From contig NC_084474.1 in assembly GCF_027409185.1 (NCBI RefSeq), positions 11,215,382 through 11,279,381 on the forward strand: 64,000 bases of DNA, written 5' to 3'. Below the pieces are notes generated by a model. It searched no databases, was not told the DNA's origin, and saw only the letters and a list, made by a program, of their open reading frames with translations. The stretch's first letter is position 1, and every line of letters starts with the position of its first letter. The stretch is from Cynocephalus volans. Taxonomy: Eukaryota; Chordata; Mammalia; Dermoptera; Cynocephalidae. Below are positions 47,461 to 58,689 of this stretch, piece by piece. A program made the position numbers and the translations under genes.

Positions 47461-48233
47461 AGAAGATCTCCAAGATTTCTTTAAGGCTTATAATTACAAT
47501 TTGATAGTCAACTCTTTCTTATTTTCTGGACACAGGGTAGAAGGCATTAAAAACACCGTTAACAATCAATCAGTTTCTTAATGCCCTACTCTTGAATATG
47601 GAGGGGACAAACAAGGATCATTAGACATTTAAGAAACACTTCCAAAAGGAAATACAAAGATCAAAGTTAATTAATGGGAAAAAAAAGTCTCGGGAGACAA
47701 TGAGGGGACAGAACTTTAGGAAAACACTAATTCATATGGATCCACAAGATTCACGAAAAGGTGATCAGCACTCTTGGAAGTTAAAACCACAACTGCCAAC
47801 ATGAAAGTTTTCTCAATGTTTCTCAATAAAAGAAACATTGAGAAAACTCCCAGAAAAGACTATAAATTAGATAGAAAATAGGAGATAATATAAGGAAAAT
47901 GGCGATCTAAAAGGTGTAACATCCACTAAGACTTTGAGAAGAAAGAAATCAAAAAAATTTTTAAAAAATTCCCTTAGTCTTGCAGGACATGCATCTCTAG
48001 GTTGAAAGGGTTCACTGACTGCCTAGTAGCAAGAATGGTTGGGGTTGGAAATTCTAAGACATTATTATGACATTTCATAAGAGCAGGACTAAAATGAAGC
48101 TCCTAAAAATTTCTGGGAGCATGGAGGTGGGGTAGGAAAAAATCTAAAAAAGCACACAGATGGAGTCTATCTGATTTCTCCACAACTTAGATGACAGAAG
48201 ACAAGGGAGCAATGCTGCAAAAAAACTATCCAG
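47461..48233. other. Intergenic sequence containing a perfect short hairpin
   Basis: No gene or named repeat. It holds a perfect 17-bp inverted repeat at 47807-47847, listed separately. Confidence 0.4.
47807..47847. repeat. Perfect 17-bp inverted repeat (hairpin)
   Basis: 'gttttctcaatgtttct' (47807-47823) and 'agaaacattgagaaaac' (47831-47847) are exact reverse complements separated by seven bases 'caataaa'. Function unknown. Confidence 0.9.
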
Positions 48234-48400
48234 GGCCGGCCTGTGGCTCACTTGGGAGAGTTTGGTGCTGATAACACCAAGGACACGGGTTCAGATCCCT
48301 ATATAGGGATGGCCATTTAGCTTACCTGGGAGAACGTGGTGCTGACAATACCAAGTCAAGGGTTAAGGTCATCTTTAAAAAAACAAACAAACAAACAAAC
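48234..48400 (+). repeat. Dimeric tRNA-derived SINE (CYN-like)
   Basis: Two tRNA-like units in tandem. Unit 1: 'ggccggcctgtggctcactt', 'ggtgctgataacaccaagg', B box 'ggttcagatcc'. Unit 2: 'ggccatttagcttacctggg', 'ggtgctgacaataccaag', 'gggttaaggtcatc'. An (AAAC)n tail follows. Target duplication: 'aaaactatccag' (48222-48233) and 'aaaactatatccag' (48401-48414), differing by one AT insertion. Confidence 0.85.
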
Positions 48401-48414
48401 AAAACTATATCCAG

Positions 48415-49070
48415 TTGAACTGTCCATCAAGTATGAGCTATCAGATTTGTAGAGATTCAAAAAATTAATCTGTAATTCTTCCCTAAGAAGTTACTTCATC
48501 ATAAGCTCCAGCAAGAAAGAGGAAAGAGAGCCATCAAACAGTGGCTTTCTAACAAAAATATTAAAGAAAGTCCTAGAATGTGAAATAGTATGCCAGATGT
48601 ATGAAGCAGAACTAATGGTTCCAAAATGAAGGTTTCTGAGAAATGTGAGTTGACAGAATATGAAGCAGCATCTGAAGAGTTAAAGCTATGATAATTACAA
48701 GATAACAACACAAGAAGAAAAAAACAAAACAAAGTCTTCAATAAAAATGTACAGGCTGAACAAGAAAGGAAATGTAATCATAGTGCAGGACTTGGCACAG
48801 GAGAGAATAGTGAGTCATCATAATGCAAACCCTAATGAACCAAACAGAAAGTAATACATACTACATAGGAAAGATAGGAATGCGGAAGTAAGGGTATGAA
48901 TGAATCAAATTTCATATATGAGAAAGTAAACAGAAAATGTAAATTGATTTATCAAAAAATAGCAGTATAGCCATATTTAGCAAACGAGATAAAAATGGCT
49001 AAAAATGTAAAAGTAATTATTTCTAGGGGGCAAAAGTGAGAAATAGGACAGGAATTTTGTGGCATATTAT
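48415..49070. other. Intergenic sequence, nothing recognised
   Basis: A-rich sequence without a recognised element. Confidence 0.4.
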
Positions 49071-49240
49071 TTAATCTAGAAAATAACCCTATGAGGTAGT
49101 TCCTATTATTACTCCGCTTTAAACATGAGAAAACTGAGGTTCAGAGTTTATGCAACTCATCCAGGGTTAGTTAAATCCAAAACTGAAGTCAGGCATTCCA
49201 ATGCCCAGGATCACAACAGATTGCCTTTAACTATGCAAAG
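49071..49240 (-). repeat. MIR SINE, antisense
   Basis: Reverse MIR text: 'aaataaccctatgaggtagttcctattattactccgctttaaacatgagaaaactgaggttcagag', 'gtcaggcattccaatgccc'. Confidence 0.75.
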
Positions 49241-49649
49241 CTAAGAATTCAACTGATGTTTTTAGGTTTCCAAGTTTCATTGTTCTTTTTAACTAAGAAA
49301 ATTATTTCAGTTTTCTTTTTGATTTACAAACGTACACGTGGACACTGACAGGATGGATTATAAAATAGGATACAAGAAAAACTATAAGGAACAACATCCA
49401 ACATTAAATAGCAACATTAATGAGATGATGGATTTGATGTCATGTGTCACACCACACTACAATTACACAGCCCAATGACCACATATTAAATTTGAAGGGC
49501 ATTAATTAAGTCAAAATGGTCTACCTGGCAGATTCATTGAGACCCAACCAAATATGCTTAACAAAACCACTCTGTATATAAAGTAACTTATTGCTCTGGT
49601 ATTCATTGCATAAAGATATCATGCAAGGATTGAATAGAAACATGTGAAA

Positions 49650-50978
49650 TCATTTGTTCATTTATTCATTAATATGTTGTCAAATTCAGTTTTCTATACA
49701 CTATGATGTTTATTCCATTTTTGTACTATTAGGTATACATATTTAAAAAAATATTTAACTTATTTTTTATGAAGAAATTAAATATTTTTCAAAAAAGAAT
49801 CATTTTATTATTGTTCTCTAGCAACAAACCTGACACAAGTCTCATCCAAAACTCAATGAATTCATTTAAATACCTTTGTTCAATGGCAAATTCTCTAAAG
49901 ATCTAGTTTACAGAATTCTATTCTATATAACACTGTTTTACCCTGTTACATAGTATAAAGAACATTTTTGTAATAATCATGTTTCTCTTTGATATGATAC
50001 AGAACAATTTTTTCACACTTCCTAACAATCACTCAAATATATTAAAAATGTATCCTTCTTTAAAAGGCACACACATTTACAGGTTCAAATCTTTATTGTT
50101 TTAAAATTGTACATGTCTTTTACAATACAATATTTTGTTATTTAAATGACCTCTAAATGGTTAATGTACAATGAATATCTTTTTTCCTGAAACTCGACCA
50201 TAAATTACGATTTCATCAATATGATTATTCTAAACAGAGTAATAAAGATGTTGGGAAGATCTGAGTACTGCATTTGAAATGGTTAACAACACAGACTCTT
50301 CCCTTTAGAACTCAGATGATCAATCTATTGAAAGTGCTTTTGAAGACTGCTGATTCTTTATGGCTGATCTTAAAATCAGTCAATTAAATTATAGTTCTTT
50401 GTTTTTTAAAACATCAAAGGGCATTTAGAAAAATAAATGAAACAATTTGCTTTAGTAATCTACTGAGGCAAACTCAAAATTATGATTATCTGCATGCAAT
50501 AACACTCCTCTTTAAATAGTTTTGAAGAATTTATACATTTTATAAAGAATGTGTTAAAGAGTGCAAGTATTCTGATACTGATTTCACAAAAGGACAAATG
50601 CTGGTAATAATAACTAACATTTAACATCTAAGTTCAAGCTAATGTATATTTAACAGGCAATTAATATGGCTAATTATAAGCCACAATGTACAGGGTATGC
50701 CCTTTGAGAAAATGAACTAGTTTGGTCCACATTTCTAGAGTTATTTAGGTAAAAAAAAAAAGTCCCAAAACAAAACCATTTTAGTTCAGCCAAGGGTTCT
50801 GATGAAATTTATTATTCCTAAAATGTAGCCAGTTAAAAAGTAAATGATGTACACCAATGAAGTACATTGTCACATTGACTTTTGTATAAAAAGATGGCCT
50901 GCTGTTTTGGTAGTGATGAATGAGCACTGTTGGACAAATCAGGAAAATGTCATAGAACCTATTAATTACTTCCATAAG
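49650..50978 (-). other. RB1CC1: RB1CC1 3' untranslated region (end uncertain)
   Basis: The sequence following the RB1CC1 stop codon is AT-rich, unique-looking and free of named repeats, as expected of a long 3' UTR. AATAAA hexamers on the minus strand lie at 50813-50808, 50097-50092, 49809-49804, 49714-49709 and 49666-49661. From my recollection that the human 3' UTR is about 1.3 kb, the two lowest are the most likely main signals, but the true end cannot be set from sequence alone. Confidence 0.6.
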
Positions 50979-51056
50979 TTATACTTTCTTATTCCACGAC
51001 ACGGCTTTCACTCTGTAAAACTTTGTCCCCAAAGGAACTTTAAATCTGTTTTGTGC
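50979..51056 (-). CDS. RB1CC1: RB1CC1 (FIP200) last coding exon, end of Claw domain
   Basis: RB1CC1/FIP200 is the scaffold of the ULK1 autophagy-initiation complex in the cytoplasm. This exon starts after a 'ccctcttag' acceptor and encodes AQNRFKVPLGTKFYRVKAVS followed by WNKKV and a TAA stop at 50981-50979; it reads in phase 0 from the previous exon. It supplies the final strands of the C-terminal Claw, which binds FIR motifs of cargo receptors such as p62/SQSTM1. In human the pocket includes a Lys and an Arg-Phe pair; these correspond to the last Lys of the preceding exon and the R-F in AQNRF here, so all are kept. No disruption seen. Confidence 0.95.
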   Translation of the reverse strand, partial: AQNRFKVPLGTKFYRVKAVSWNKKV

Positions 51057-51840
51057 CTAAGAGGGAAAGAAAAAAGGGAATCACTTAAATGATTAAAGCA
51101 AATTATGCTACTACTTACTTACTATCAAACTAATTGCTACAGTATTTTCGGGGAAGTGGGGACCTTTATCAAAGATCTACCTCTCACCAACTGAGAATAT
51201 ATTATATACTGAGCTACTAATATTGATAGAAGACAAAGTTGATACCCACTGGAAAGAATATAGTACAAAGTGAGCCATTTCATTAAGTATCAAAGAAACC
51301 TCAATTCTATACAATTTAAGATCGGTTAGTGTTTTGAAGCACTGAGGCCCCAAATTACAATGAGTCAGGAAGAATGCTCAGTAGATTTCACTGATTCTAT
51401 ACCACTGATATTGCTGATATTACAATCAGGCCCATTTTTAAGCCACCAAGTACTTTACACTATCTTTCTTCAGTGGGGGTACAGGATGAAAATAAGAAAA
51501 CATCAATTCTACCTACAAACAGAATTCACTTTTGTCGCCAGGTATGCAGGATTCTTTTTTTGCACATAAGTTACACTAGTAACTTAATAGTCATAAAGCA
51601 GAAACTTTGCAGTTGTTTTCCTGTATAGATCGATGGATTGTTAGTCATCTACCTATACTATCTAAAGACAAATAACACATATACTAATAAATTGCTGGTT
51701 CAAACTCACTCTCATTAAATTCAAGCTCTAACTCAAGTGAGCTAAAAGCCCAAGAACAGCACTAGTAATGATTTCTATATAAAGAGTATGAGAATCTTCT
51801 TTATAATTCCTAGGTTTATATCATATGTTACAGTTTTTAC

Positions 51841-51911
51841 CTTTTTGGCTTGACAGTATTCCTTTTCCATTACTTTTCCAAGTACCCAGGGTCTTCTAGA
51901 TACACCTGAAG
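51841..51911 (-). CDS. RB1CC1: RB1CC1 coding exon, Claw domain
   Basis: A 71-base exon. The acceptor is 'gattcattag'; the first two bases CT complete an Ala codon begun in the preceding exon. It encodes SGVSRRPWVLGKVMEKEYCQ followed by AKK, and ends at AAAAAG before 'gtaaaaac'. This matches the human Claw segment except Val for Ala after SG. The donor lacks the usual G at +5, so it is weaker than the other donors here. The exon belongs to the compact beta-sheet Claw that dimerises and captures ubiquitin-receptor peptides. Reading phase fits both neighbours. Confidence 0.95.
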
Positions 51912-52339
51912 CTAATGAATCAAACTGTTAATTTCTTTTCTGAAAGTACAGTTATAATTACATATGAAAACATAACTGCCGGAATCAAAACAGACTAAGT
52001 TCTCATGACTGAAAGAATGTCTTCAAACTGCCGACATCACTGAAATGCTTAACGATTTATATAACAAAACTGAAGTCATGGTACTTTTCAACCAGTATTA
52101 TATGGCTTTTATTACTCATTAACTAAATGTACATGGTACATCAAATCACAGAACTAACATAGTTCAGAAAATACTACTAATGTAAGTATAAATCATAAAC
52201 AAATACATCTAGGAATTTTGGGCTAACTCAACAGTGCCATCTACTGAAACAGCTAACAAAGATGACGTTTTCCATTTCTGAAAGCAGACAAAATACATTT
52301 TCTATGTTCAAAGCAAAGAACTGATTTTTGAGGGGCAGT

Positions 52340-52450
52340 GCATTTAATACAATTCCTCAAAAGCAAGAACTGCACTTTCCTCACATCTGTATGCCATGGT
52401 GCCCGGCACAGCAGTGTGAACACAATTGGTGCTCAATAAATAAAAAAATA
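52340..52450 (+). repeat. L2 LINE 3' end (in RB1CC1 intron)
   Basis: 'aagcaagaactgcactttcc', 'tatgccatggtgcccggcacagcag' and 'ttggtgctcaataaataaa' follow the L2 3' terminus ('agtgcctggcacatagtaggtgctcaataaat'). Confidence 0.7.
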
Positions 52451-52662
52451 ATAAATTTCTCTGGTTAATAACCAAAGAAAGTCTAGAAGGGTAGTACTTG
52501 CGTGAAGGGGAGATGGAAAATGTGGGAAGAGACAGAATGAGAAGGCTAGTCCTCATACCCCCAAAGTATGACAAGCTAAGAAGTAAACTCTCAATCCTTT
52601 TAATTTCATCAGAAAAGTTGTCATAATAAGGTTGATTTCAAAAGTATTCAGTCAATAAACTA

Positions 52663-53018
52663 CAGATGCTCCTCAATTTACGACGGGGATATGTCCCTGA
52701 TAAATCCATCGTAAGTTGAAAATATGTTAAGTTGAAAATGCATTTAATACACCTAACCTACCGAACATTATAGCTTAGCCTTGCCTGCCTAGAACATGCT
52801 CAGAACACTTATATTACCCTACAGTTGGGCAAATCATCTAACACAAAGCCAATTTTATAATGAAGTGTTGAATATATCTCATGGAATTTACTGAATACTG
52901 TACTGAAAGTGAAAAACAGAATGACTGTATGGGTACTTGGATTATGGCTTCTAACGAACGTGTATTGCTTTTACACCGTAATGATGTCAAAAAACCTTTG
53001 CAAGTTGGGGATTGTCTG
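52663..53018. mobile_element. Tigger-like (TcMar) DNA transposon, non-autonomous, in RB1CC1 intron
   Basis: Ends 'cagatgctcctcaatttacgac' and 'gttggggattgtctg', with TA on both outer sides (52661-52662, 53019-53020). The interior reads 'aatccatcgtaagttgaaaatatg', 'gcatttaatacacctaacctaccgaaca', 'ttgggcaaatcatctaacacaaagcc', 'actgtactgaaagtgaaaaacagaat', which I recognise as a Tigger-family element. No transposase frame survives. Confidence 0.8.
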
Positions 53019-53020
53019 TA

Positions 53021-54690
53021 TTCCATTTAGGCTAAAGTCTTTTAAGAGTCCCAACAGAAGACATAACTGATTTTTATTCCATAAAAATATTGGCAAAATA
53101 TACATGAAAGATATTTTGAATACATCATCAAGAATGAAACTTAAGTTTACTATCGTGTGACAAAAAGCCCCAGGACAACATGTTAAGGAAAACACTCTGA
53201 AGAGTAAAATAGCATTTCACAGCCACTTCATCATGTCTGAAAACAATCACCTAAAACTAAATGCTCAAATTATGCCAAACTCAACAAGAACACTCTGGAA
53301 ACTCATATCCCCTCCAGGGTAACAACATAGGGATAGCAGGACCCCAATTGGCATGCTCTGTTATGTATTTCTCAAAGGAAAAAAGGGAAGAAGGATATAC
53401 AAAGTTAAGTGAGATATTAAATTCTTTCAGCAGGACATGTGAGAGCCTCTGAAATGGTAATGTGCACTAAAAAAAAAAAAAAAAGTTCAGTGTTTCCTAC
53501 ATTTAAACACTGAATTCTTCCCATTCTTAAAAAATAAACACTGAAATACTGAAATATTTAAAGCTAAAGGACTATGATGTTTAGTTACTCTCATAAGGTT
53601 TTGGGGAAAAAACAAGTACACACATTTATATATATTTTGGTATTTGTATAATTAGACACTATATCTATAGAGATAATGCAAATAGGGTAAAATGTTAATA
53701 ACAGGTGAATCTGGGTAAAATTATATGGGTTTTCTTTGTATTATATTAACTTTTGCAACTTTTTCTAAGTTTAAAAATCATTTTTGAAAAAAATTTTTAA
53801 ATAAATTAAAAAGAACACCATAATAAAAAAACCCAAAATATCGAGTTCACTGTTTTCAAGGCAAGAAAATTATTAAGTTGTAAGCTTATCTTCTAATTTT
53901 TCATGGTTATATGATTTTTGCACTATGGACATTCGAAATAGCCCACCACCAAGAGCCATGATGGAGTAGTTATATGACACTGGCCTATTTCAAAGAATAA
54001 GTATTTCACTCTGTTCATGTCATTCCAAACAGGAACATCAATGTAAACAAACAGACATATTTTTGTTTTCTTTTTTTAAATAATTCTACTTAAGCTAAGT
54101 ATACCAGGATATCTATTTTGTTCTTTTTGAGTTTTTAAATGATCAAATAACAGACATTGTTACTTAGTGTATTTTAACAGGACGTATTGCTTTTTTTAAA
54201 AAATAAAATAAAATAAAAGTATTGATCAGTATAATGAAAAACGAAGTAGGAACACAGGATGATAAAGGAAAGACACGGGATGATTAAGAAAAGACATTTT
54301 ATAATAGAAAAGACATTTAATGGTTTAAGAAAACTCTTATTTTTTTTCCAAAAAATGGTAATGCCTTCATAAACAAATGAGCATATATTAGGCTTTATTA
54401 GGTTGTACATAAGAATTCTGACCATATAATTCTGTGATTGCTAAGGGTATGAGATGTCTGAACCATTGCATTTTCTGATCAATTGATCCGTCGCATAAGC
54501 TATATTCTAATTTTGAATTATTGATGAAATCCATTAAAATAATCTGGATAATGAAGATTTTATAAAAAACAGATTAAGCAAGGTTCCTTCTTAGTGACTT
54601 ATTCTGATATAATTACACAACAGGAAAAAACATCTTTAATATATTCCATCTACTCCAGGTTTAATATTTTAGTCATGGAATGACACTTAC
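53021..54690 (-). other. RB1CC1: RB1CC1 intron sequence
   Basis: Intron between the exons at 54691-54827 and 51841-51911 (the intron also covers 51912-53020). AT-rich with A-runs. No additional exon with matching RB1CC1 protein text is visible. Confidence 0.75.
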
Positions 54691-54827
54691 CACCCTCACC
54701 TGGTTTGAGATCCAGGGCAGGCAGAGACTCTGAATGCAGAAAATATAAAGTAGGACTAACAGTAAATAATACATAATTGTCGTGGCGTTCATCTAGGATG
54801 ATCAGTACCAAATCTCCCACCTGAAAA
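54691..54827 (-). CDS. RB1CC1: RB1CC1 coding exon, first half of Claw domain
   Basis: A 137-base exon. The acceptor is 'actttatgcag'; the first T completes the Asp codon split with the exon at 56527. The sequence reads FQVGDLVLIILDERHDNYVL, then FTVSPTLYFLHSESLPALDL and KPGEG, and the last G starts the Ala codon finished in the next exon. The donor is 'ggtg|gtaagtg'; an alternative GT four codons earlier (ccag|gtgagg) would break the frame with the following exon, so the later one is chosen. The hydrophobic strand pattern is that of the N-terminal Claw beta strands, and the text is essentially identical to the human protein as I recall it. Confidence 0.97.
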
Positions 54828-56526
54828 CTGCATAAAGTTAAAACTGTAATTTTATTATTCTGGACATTTAAAAATATCTTCTGAAATGCTCAACTGTACA
54901 TTAAAATATTAATGCAATATTAAACTTCACATTTACATGATATTCTTTTATACTCTACCCAGCTCCTAATGGGAGTACTGGTCATACACAGATGTTCAAA
55001 GAATGATGCCAGTGACTGTCAAAGACCAAAAGTCTCCTTAATAAAATTTCTATTATCTAATGTTAACTAAAAAAAGGTAAAAAACAAAAACAAAAACTGC
55101 TTGGGTGAGGGGAAGAAAAAAGACCCATTATAGTTCATCTAGTCACAGGAAGATTTTTCTCCTAATCTTTCATTCCACACCAAGAACATAAATTCAGAGA
55201 GATCAATCTCATGTGTCATAACAAGAACTAGATCCTGTTGCTCCAGTTCTCAAGTATAATGCTGTTCAATTTGAAATGAAAAACAATTAAGTCCATGTAC
55301 TTAATTAGGTCTAAACAAGTCAATGGATACCACTGGCTTGGAGTATAGGCTTGAAAGAAGGAAACAACAGAAAAAGGAAATGGGTACAACTGCCTACACA
55401 TGTAAGTGGAGTCTGTTTCTTTACAGCCTTTTCAGAACTACTGTTCAAAACATTTATAGGCCTTGAAAATTAATTTCAGATTTCTTAAGTTTCTAAATCA
55501 TTTAATTTCGCAGGTCCTACACTTGATAAATCATCAAAGTCTTCAAAAAGATAACAACCTTTTATTCATTAATGGACTATCCTGAAAATACTTCCTGCCT
55601 ACCCAACAACATGGCAGGCACTGTTTTGGCTAAATACCAGAAGCTGCCACTTAAAGGAGGGAGCTGAAGCCTCCTTGCAGCAGTGTTTTAAAGCTCATCT
55701 CTCTCTAATCTTTGAAAGACCATAATTGAACTACGTCTTGATCTGACATACAGCTGATGAAGACAGATACCACCCAGACCTTTCCAATCATTGAGAGAAG
55801 ATAAAATATTTCTAAAGAGATGTGAAAGATATCTGACAACCAAAAATTTGGTCAATAGGCCTATCATAATAAAATAAAGGGTCTTTTTAAATATTTAGTT
55901 CTGTAGTTTTTGCATCCATCCTATCAGGTATAAAAGACTGACCATATGAGTTGCTAACAATGCTTTTCTTTATTATTTCAGAGCTCCTTTCAAATACCCC
56001 AAGCTAAAGAACAATTATTACTATAGGGTAATTTGGTCCAGGAAAACTGACTATTAAATTATTCAACTGATAAATTTCATAGTGTATTATGAATTTGTAG
56101 TATATCAATAAAGTGAAATCTAAAAAATAAAAATGAGGAAACCTTGTAACTTAAAAACAAGTCAAGATTCTCCTATCTAAAGTGAAAAAGACTAAGGAGA
56201 TAAGTAGGATTTAAAAGAGGTGTCACCAGCTGAAAGGTTAGAGTCAAAAAGGCCTCAAGGATATTTGTGTAAATGATAAAGTTATAATAAGAATGTTCTG
56301 TAATGCAATCTTAATGTTTCCAAAGTAACAATTTGAAAAACTTTCCTTTCCAACAAAAACTTTTACTATCACTAGGTATAAAACACTCTGCTCAAAGAAC
56401 CTGTACCTAAAGCATTATTGCCATGGAAATAAAATACATTTTCATTCATTAACAATTTAATTCAGTAAAATATTTTTCCACGGGGGGGGGAAAAAAAAAC
56501 CCACAAAATAAAAATAAGATACTTAC
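54828..56526 (-). other. RB1CC1: RB1CC1 intron sequence
   Basis: Intron of about 1.7 kb with GT-AG ends. No exon or confidently named repeat inside; a G-run followed by an A-run lies at about 56482-56498. Confidence 0.75.
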
Positions 56527-56585
56527 TCTCTAATTGCTATCTTTTCAGAATGCCTTGAAGATACTGAAGACATGCTCTGAGACAT
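56527..56585 (-). CDS. RB1CC1: RB1CC1 coding exon, link between coiled coil and Claw
   Basis: A 59-base exon. After a T-rich tract and 'ttaag' acceptor it encodes MSQSMSSVSSRHSEKIAIR plus the first two bases (GA) of an Asp codon; the donor is 'gtaagtatc'. The Ser-rich linker joins the long C-terminal coiled coil to the Claw and matches human RB1CC1. Phase is 0 at entry and 2 at exit, agreeing with both neighbours. Serine-rich composition suggests a flexible, potentially phosphorylated hinge; that part is inference. Confidence 0.95.
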
Positions 56586-58641
56586 CTTAAAAAAAAAAAC
56601 GAACAGTTCATGAATCTTATACAATTAAAGCACCACATGTATTACTGGGAAATTACTGCAAAAATTTCTTTCAGTATGCTACACACATTCATAAATTTCA
56701 ATATGCTACACACAAAGTATGTGTCCCAGCTTTAAAGACTCCAAACTAATGTAATACTTACGTTTATAAATAAAATCTTTTACTTCAACAATTAGCTTCA
56801 TTAGAAAAACTTACCTACATTTTAACGTATGTTACTTATTTTATCAAATTTGGTTGAATCACATTTTATTTGTATTACATTTAATCTTAAAAATAAAATA
56901 TCAACGAGAAAGAGACTGAAATTTTTCTAAAAGAGTTTGAAAATTATACCACATCAGTTTTAAAATCTTTCCTGTTGGACAAATGACAACAAAACAAACC
57001 AAAAAAGACCCTTACAAAATCTTACTCAAAAGTCCAATACCTAAGTAAGAAAAACAAACAAACAATGTTACTCTGATTGAAATGGGTGGGAGGCATAAAG
57101 CTCTTAAAGTTGGGAACATCCCTCCTCTCTCATCTTCAAGGCAGCTCCCGAAATGCCTAGGTTTAAAAAACTATTCTGAGAAATCACTAAACAATGAAAG
57201 ATGTGACAGCCATCCATTTCCTCTTTTGATGATGAGCACAACGGAATGGTATTTGCTAACTGATTTGCTGTTGCTATAACTCAGTTGGGAATGCTTCGCT
57301 CTTCAAATCACTTCAATCCATTCATCACACCATCTCATGATACCTGAGGCACAGGTTCCAAGGTCTTGAGCCCTGAAAGGGTGGCAAGAATAGCCATCCT
57401 TCCCAAGCAAAGTGGGCTCAGTGCACAGTTGCACAAGCCAATGATTCATATGGGTTTCTTTTTGTTTATTAAGTCTAATTTTGATGCTCTGAATTTCCTC
57501 CATTTCCCTCAGAACACTACCTGGTACAATGCAGGGTCTCATTAAGTGTTTAAAAAAGAGAGAGAAATACATTTTAAAAAGAGAGAAATAAAACAACAAA
57601 TAATGACTAGAAAGACTTAAAAGTGTATAGCAATTTATTAAAATTATCCAGATAAATGATCTATATCCTGCCAGTGAAGATTGACCACCCATTTTTAAGA
57701 CCAAATAAAAGCTTAAGTTTTTCATATATCTATTACAAATGAGGGTTAGATTTGAAGAAAAATTATGTGAATATAGTTATAAATCTATGTAAACGTGTAA
57801 TAATTTACATTTGAACACCGATATGAATGTGAGTTTGGTGCTCTTTGAATCTGAAAGGTAAAATTCATTCATTCATAAACATGTGTCGAACATCTATAAG
57901 GTATACAAGTTACTATTCTAAGTAAATTGTAGTTACCAGAATTTGAAAAAATGAAGCAATTGCTTTATTAAAACATGTATGTTTGGCTATAAAATCGGCT
58001 GTTTGAGTAATTGGTTAAATTTACAGGTTAGAATAAAACCAAGTTAATTCAGAAAACCACATAGGGTCTCTTGCTTCTCAGATACCTTCACTTAAAGATT
58101 CATGAAAGGATAAAATGTATTAAAATTATGCACACTTGTGAGAGTAAACATGTTAATCTTCAAAAGGCTTATTATGTAACTCTAATTTTTAATTTATTGA
58201 CTGAGTTGCTAACAATGCTTTTAAGAGGCCTGAAATACTACTGCCAATCATAACTTAGATTACAAACACATACAATCATGGAATCCTAAGAAATAATATT
58301 TTTATTAATAATCAGAAAATATTGTATTGATTTTGTTGACTGCTTTTAAAAGCATCTTTAGTAGTGAAGTTTACGTGGTCAGATCTACAGTGTTAAGTAT
58401 AACCGAGACATTTATTTTCATGCTATGAAAAGTCTGAATCTACAGTCACAGGTGTTAACAATGACCTAACTTCATCATTCTGTGAGAATCAACAGCAATA
58501 AATTACCAACACGGCTCAACAAAAACTACTAAAAATAAATTAACCAACGCATACATCCTTCTGATGGTATATCTTCATAATGAAATATAACGTTAACAAT
58601 TAAAAAATGTTAAAATCAATTTGTTAAGAAAAAAAACTTAC
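56586..58641 (-). other. RB1CC1: RB1CC1 intron sequence
   Basis: Intron of about 2.1 kb. Small L2/MIR-like 3' ends are seen ('acctggtacaatgcagggtctcattaagtg' near 57519; 'attcattcattcataaacatg' near 57866, antisense). A 140-codon antisense-looking open frame at 57303-57725 has no domain or retrocopy marks. Confidence 0.7.
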
Positions 58642-58689
58642 CAGTCTTTGATTTAACCGTTTATTTTCTTCTTCTTTCAATTGCAATGT
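58642..58689 (-). CDS. RB1CC1: RB1CC1 coding exon, end of coiled coil
   Basis: A 48-base, phase-0 exon. Acceptor 'ctacctccag', donor 'gtaagttttt'. It encodes TLQLKEEENKRLNQRL, a heptad-like, Leu- and charge-rich piece of the long coiled coil that mediates dimerisation of the FIP200 scaffold. It joins directly to ...IMLLER upstream and MSQSMSS downstream, as in the human protein. Because its length is a multiple of three, skipping it would keep the frame. Confidence 0.95.

Noticed and set aside
13859-48400. tRNA genes at the A/B-box sites
   Set aside because: The units have A-rich or microsatellite tails and target duplications and lack a full cloverleaf, so they are SINEs.
57303-57725. 140-codon open frame inside an RB1CC1 intron
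   Set aside because: No recognisable protein similarity; overlaps an L2/MIR-like end; likely chance.
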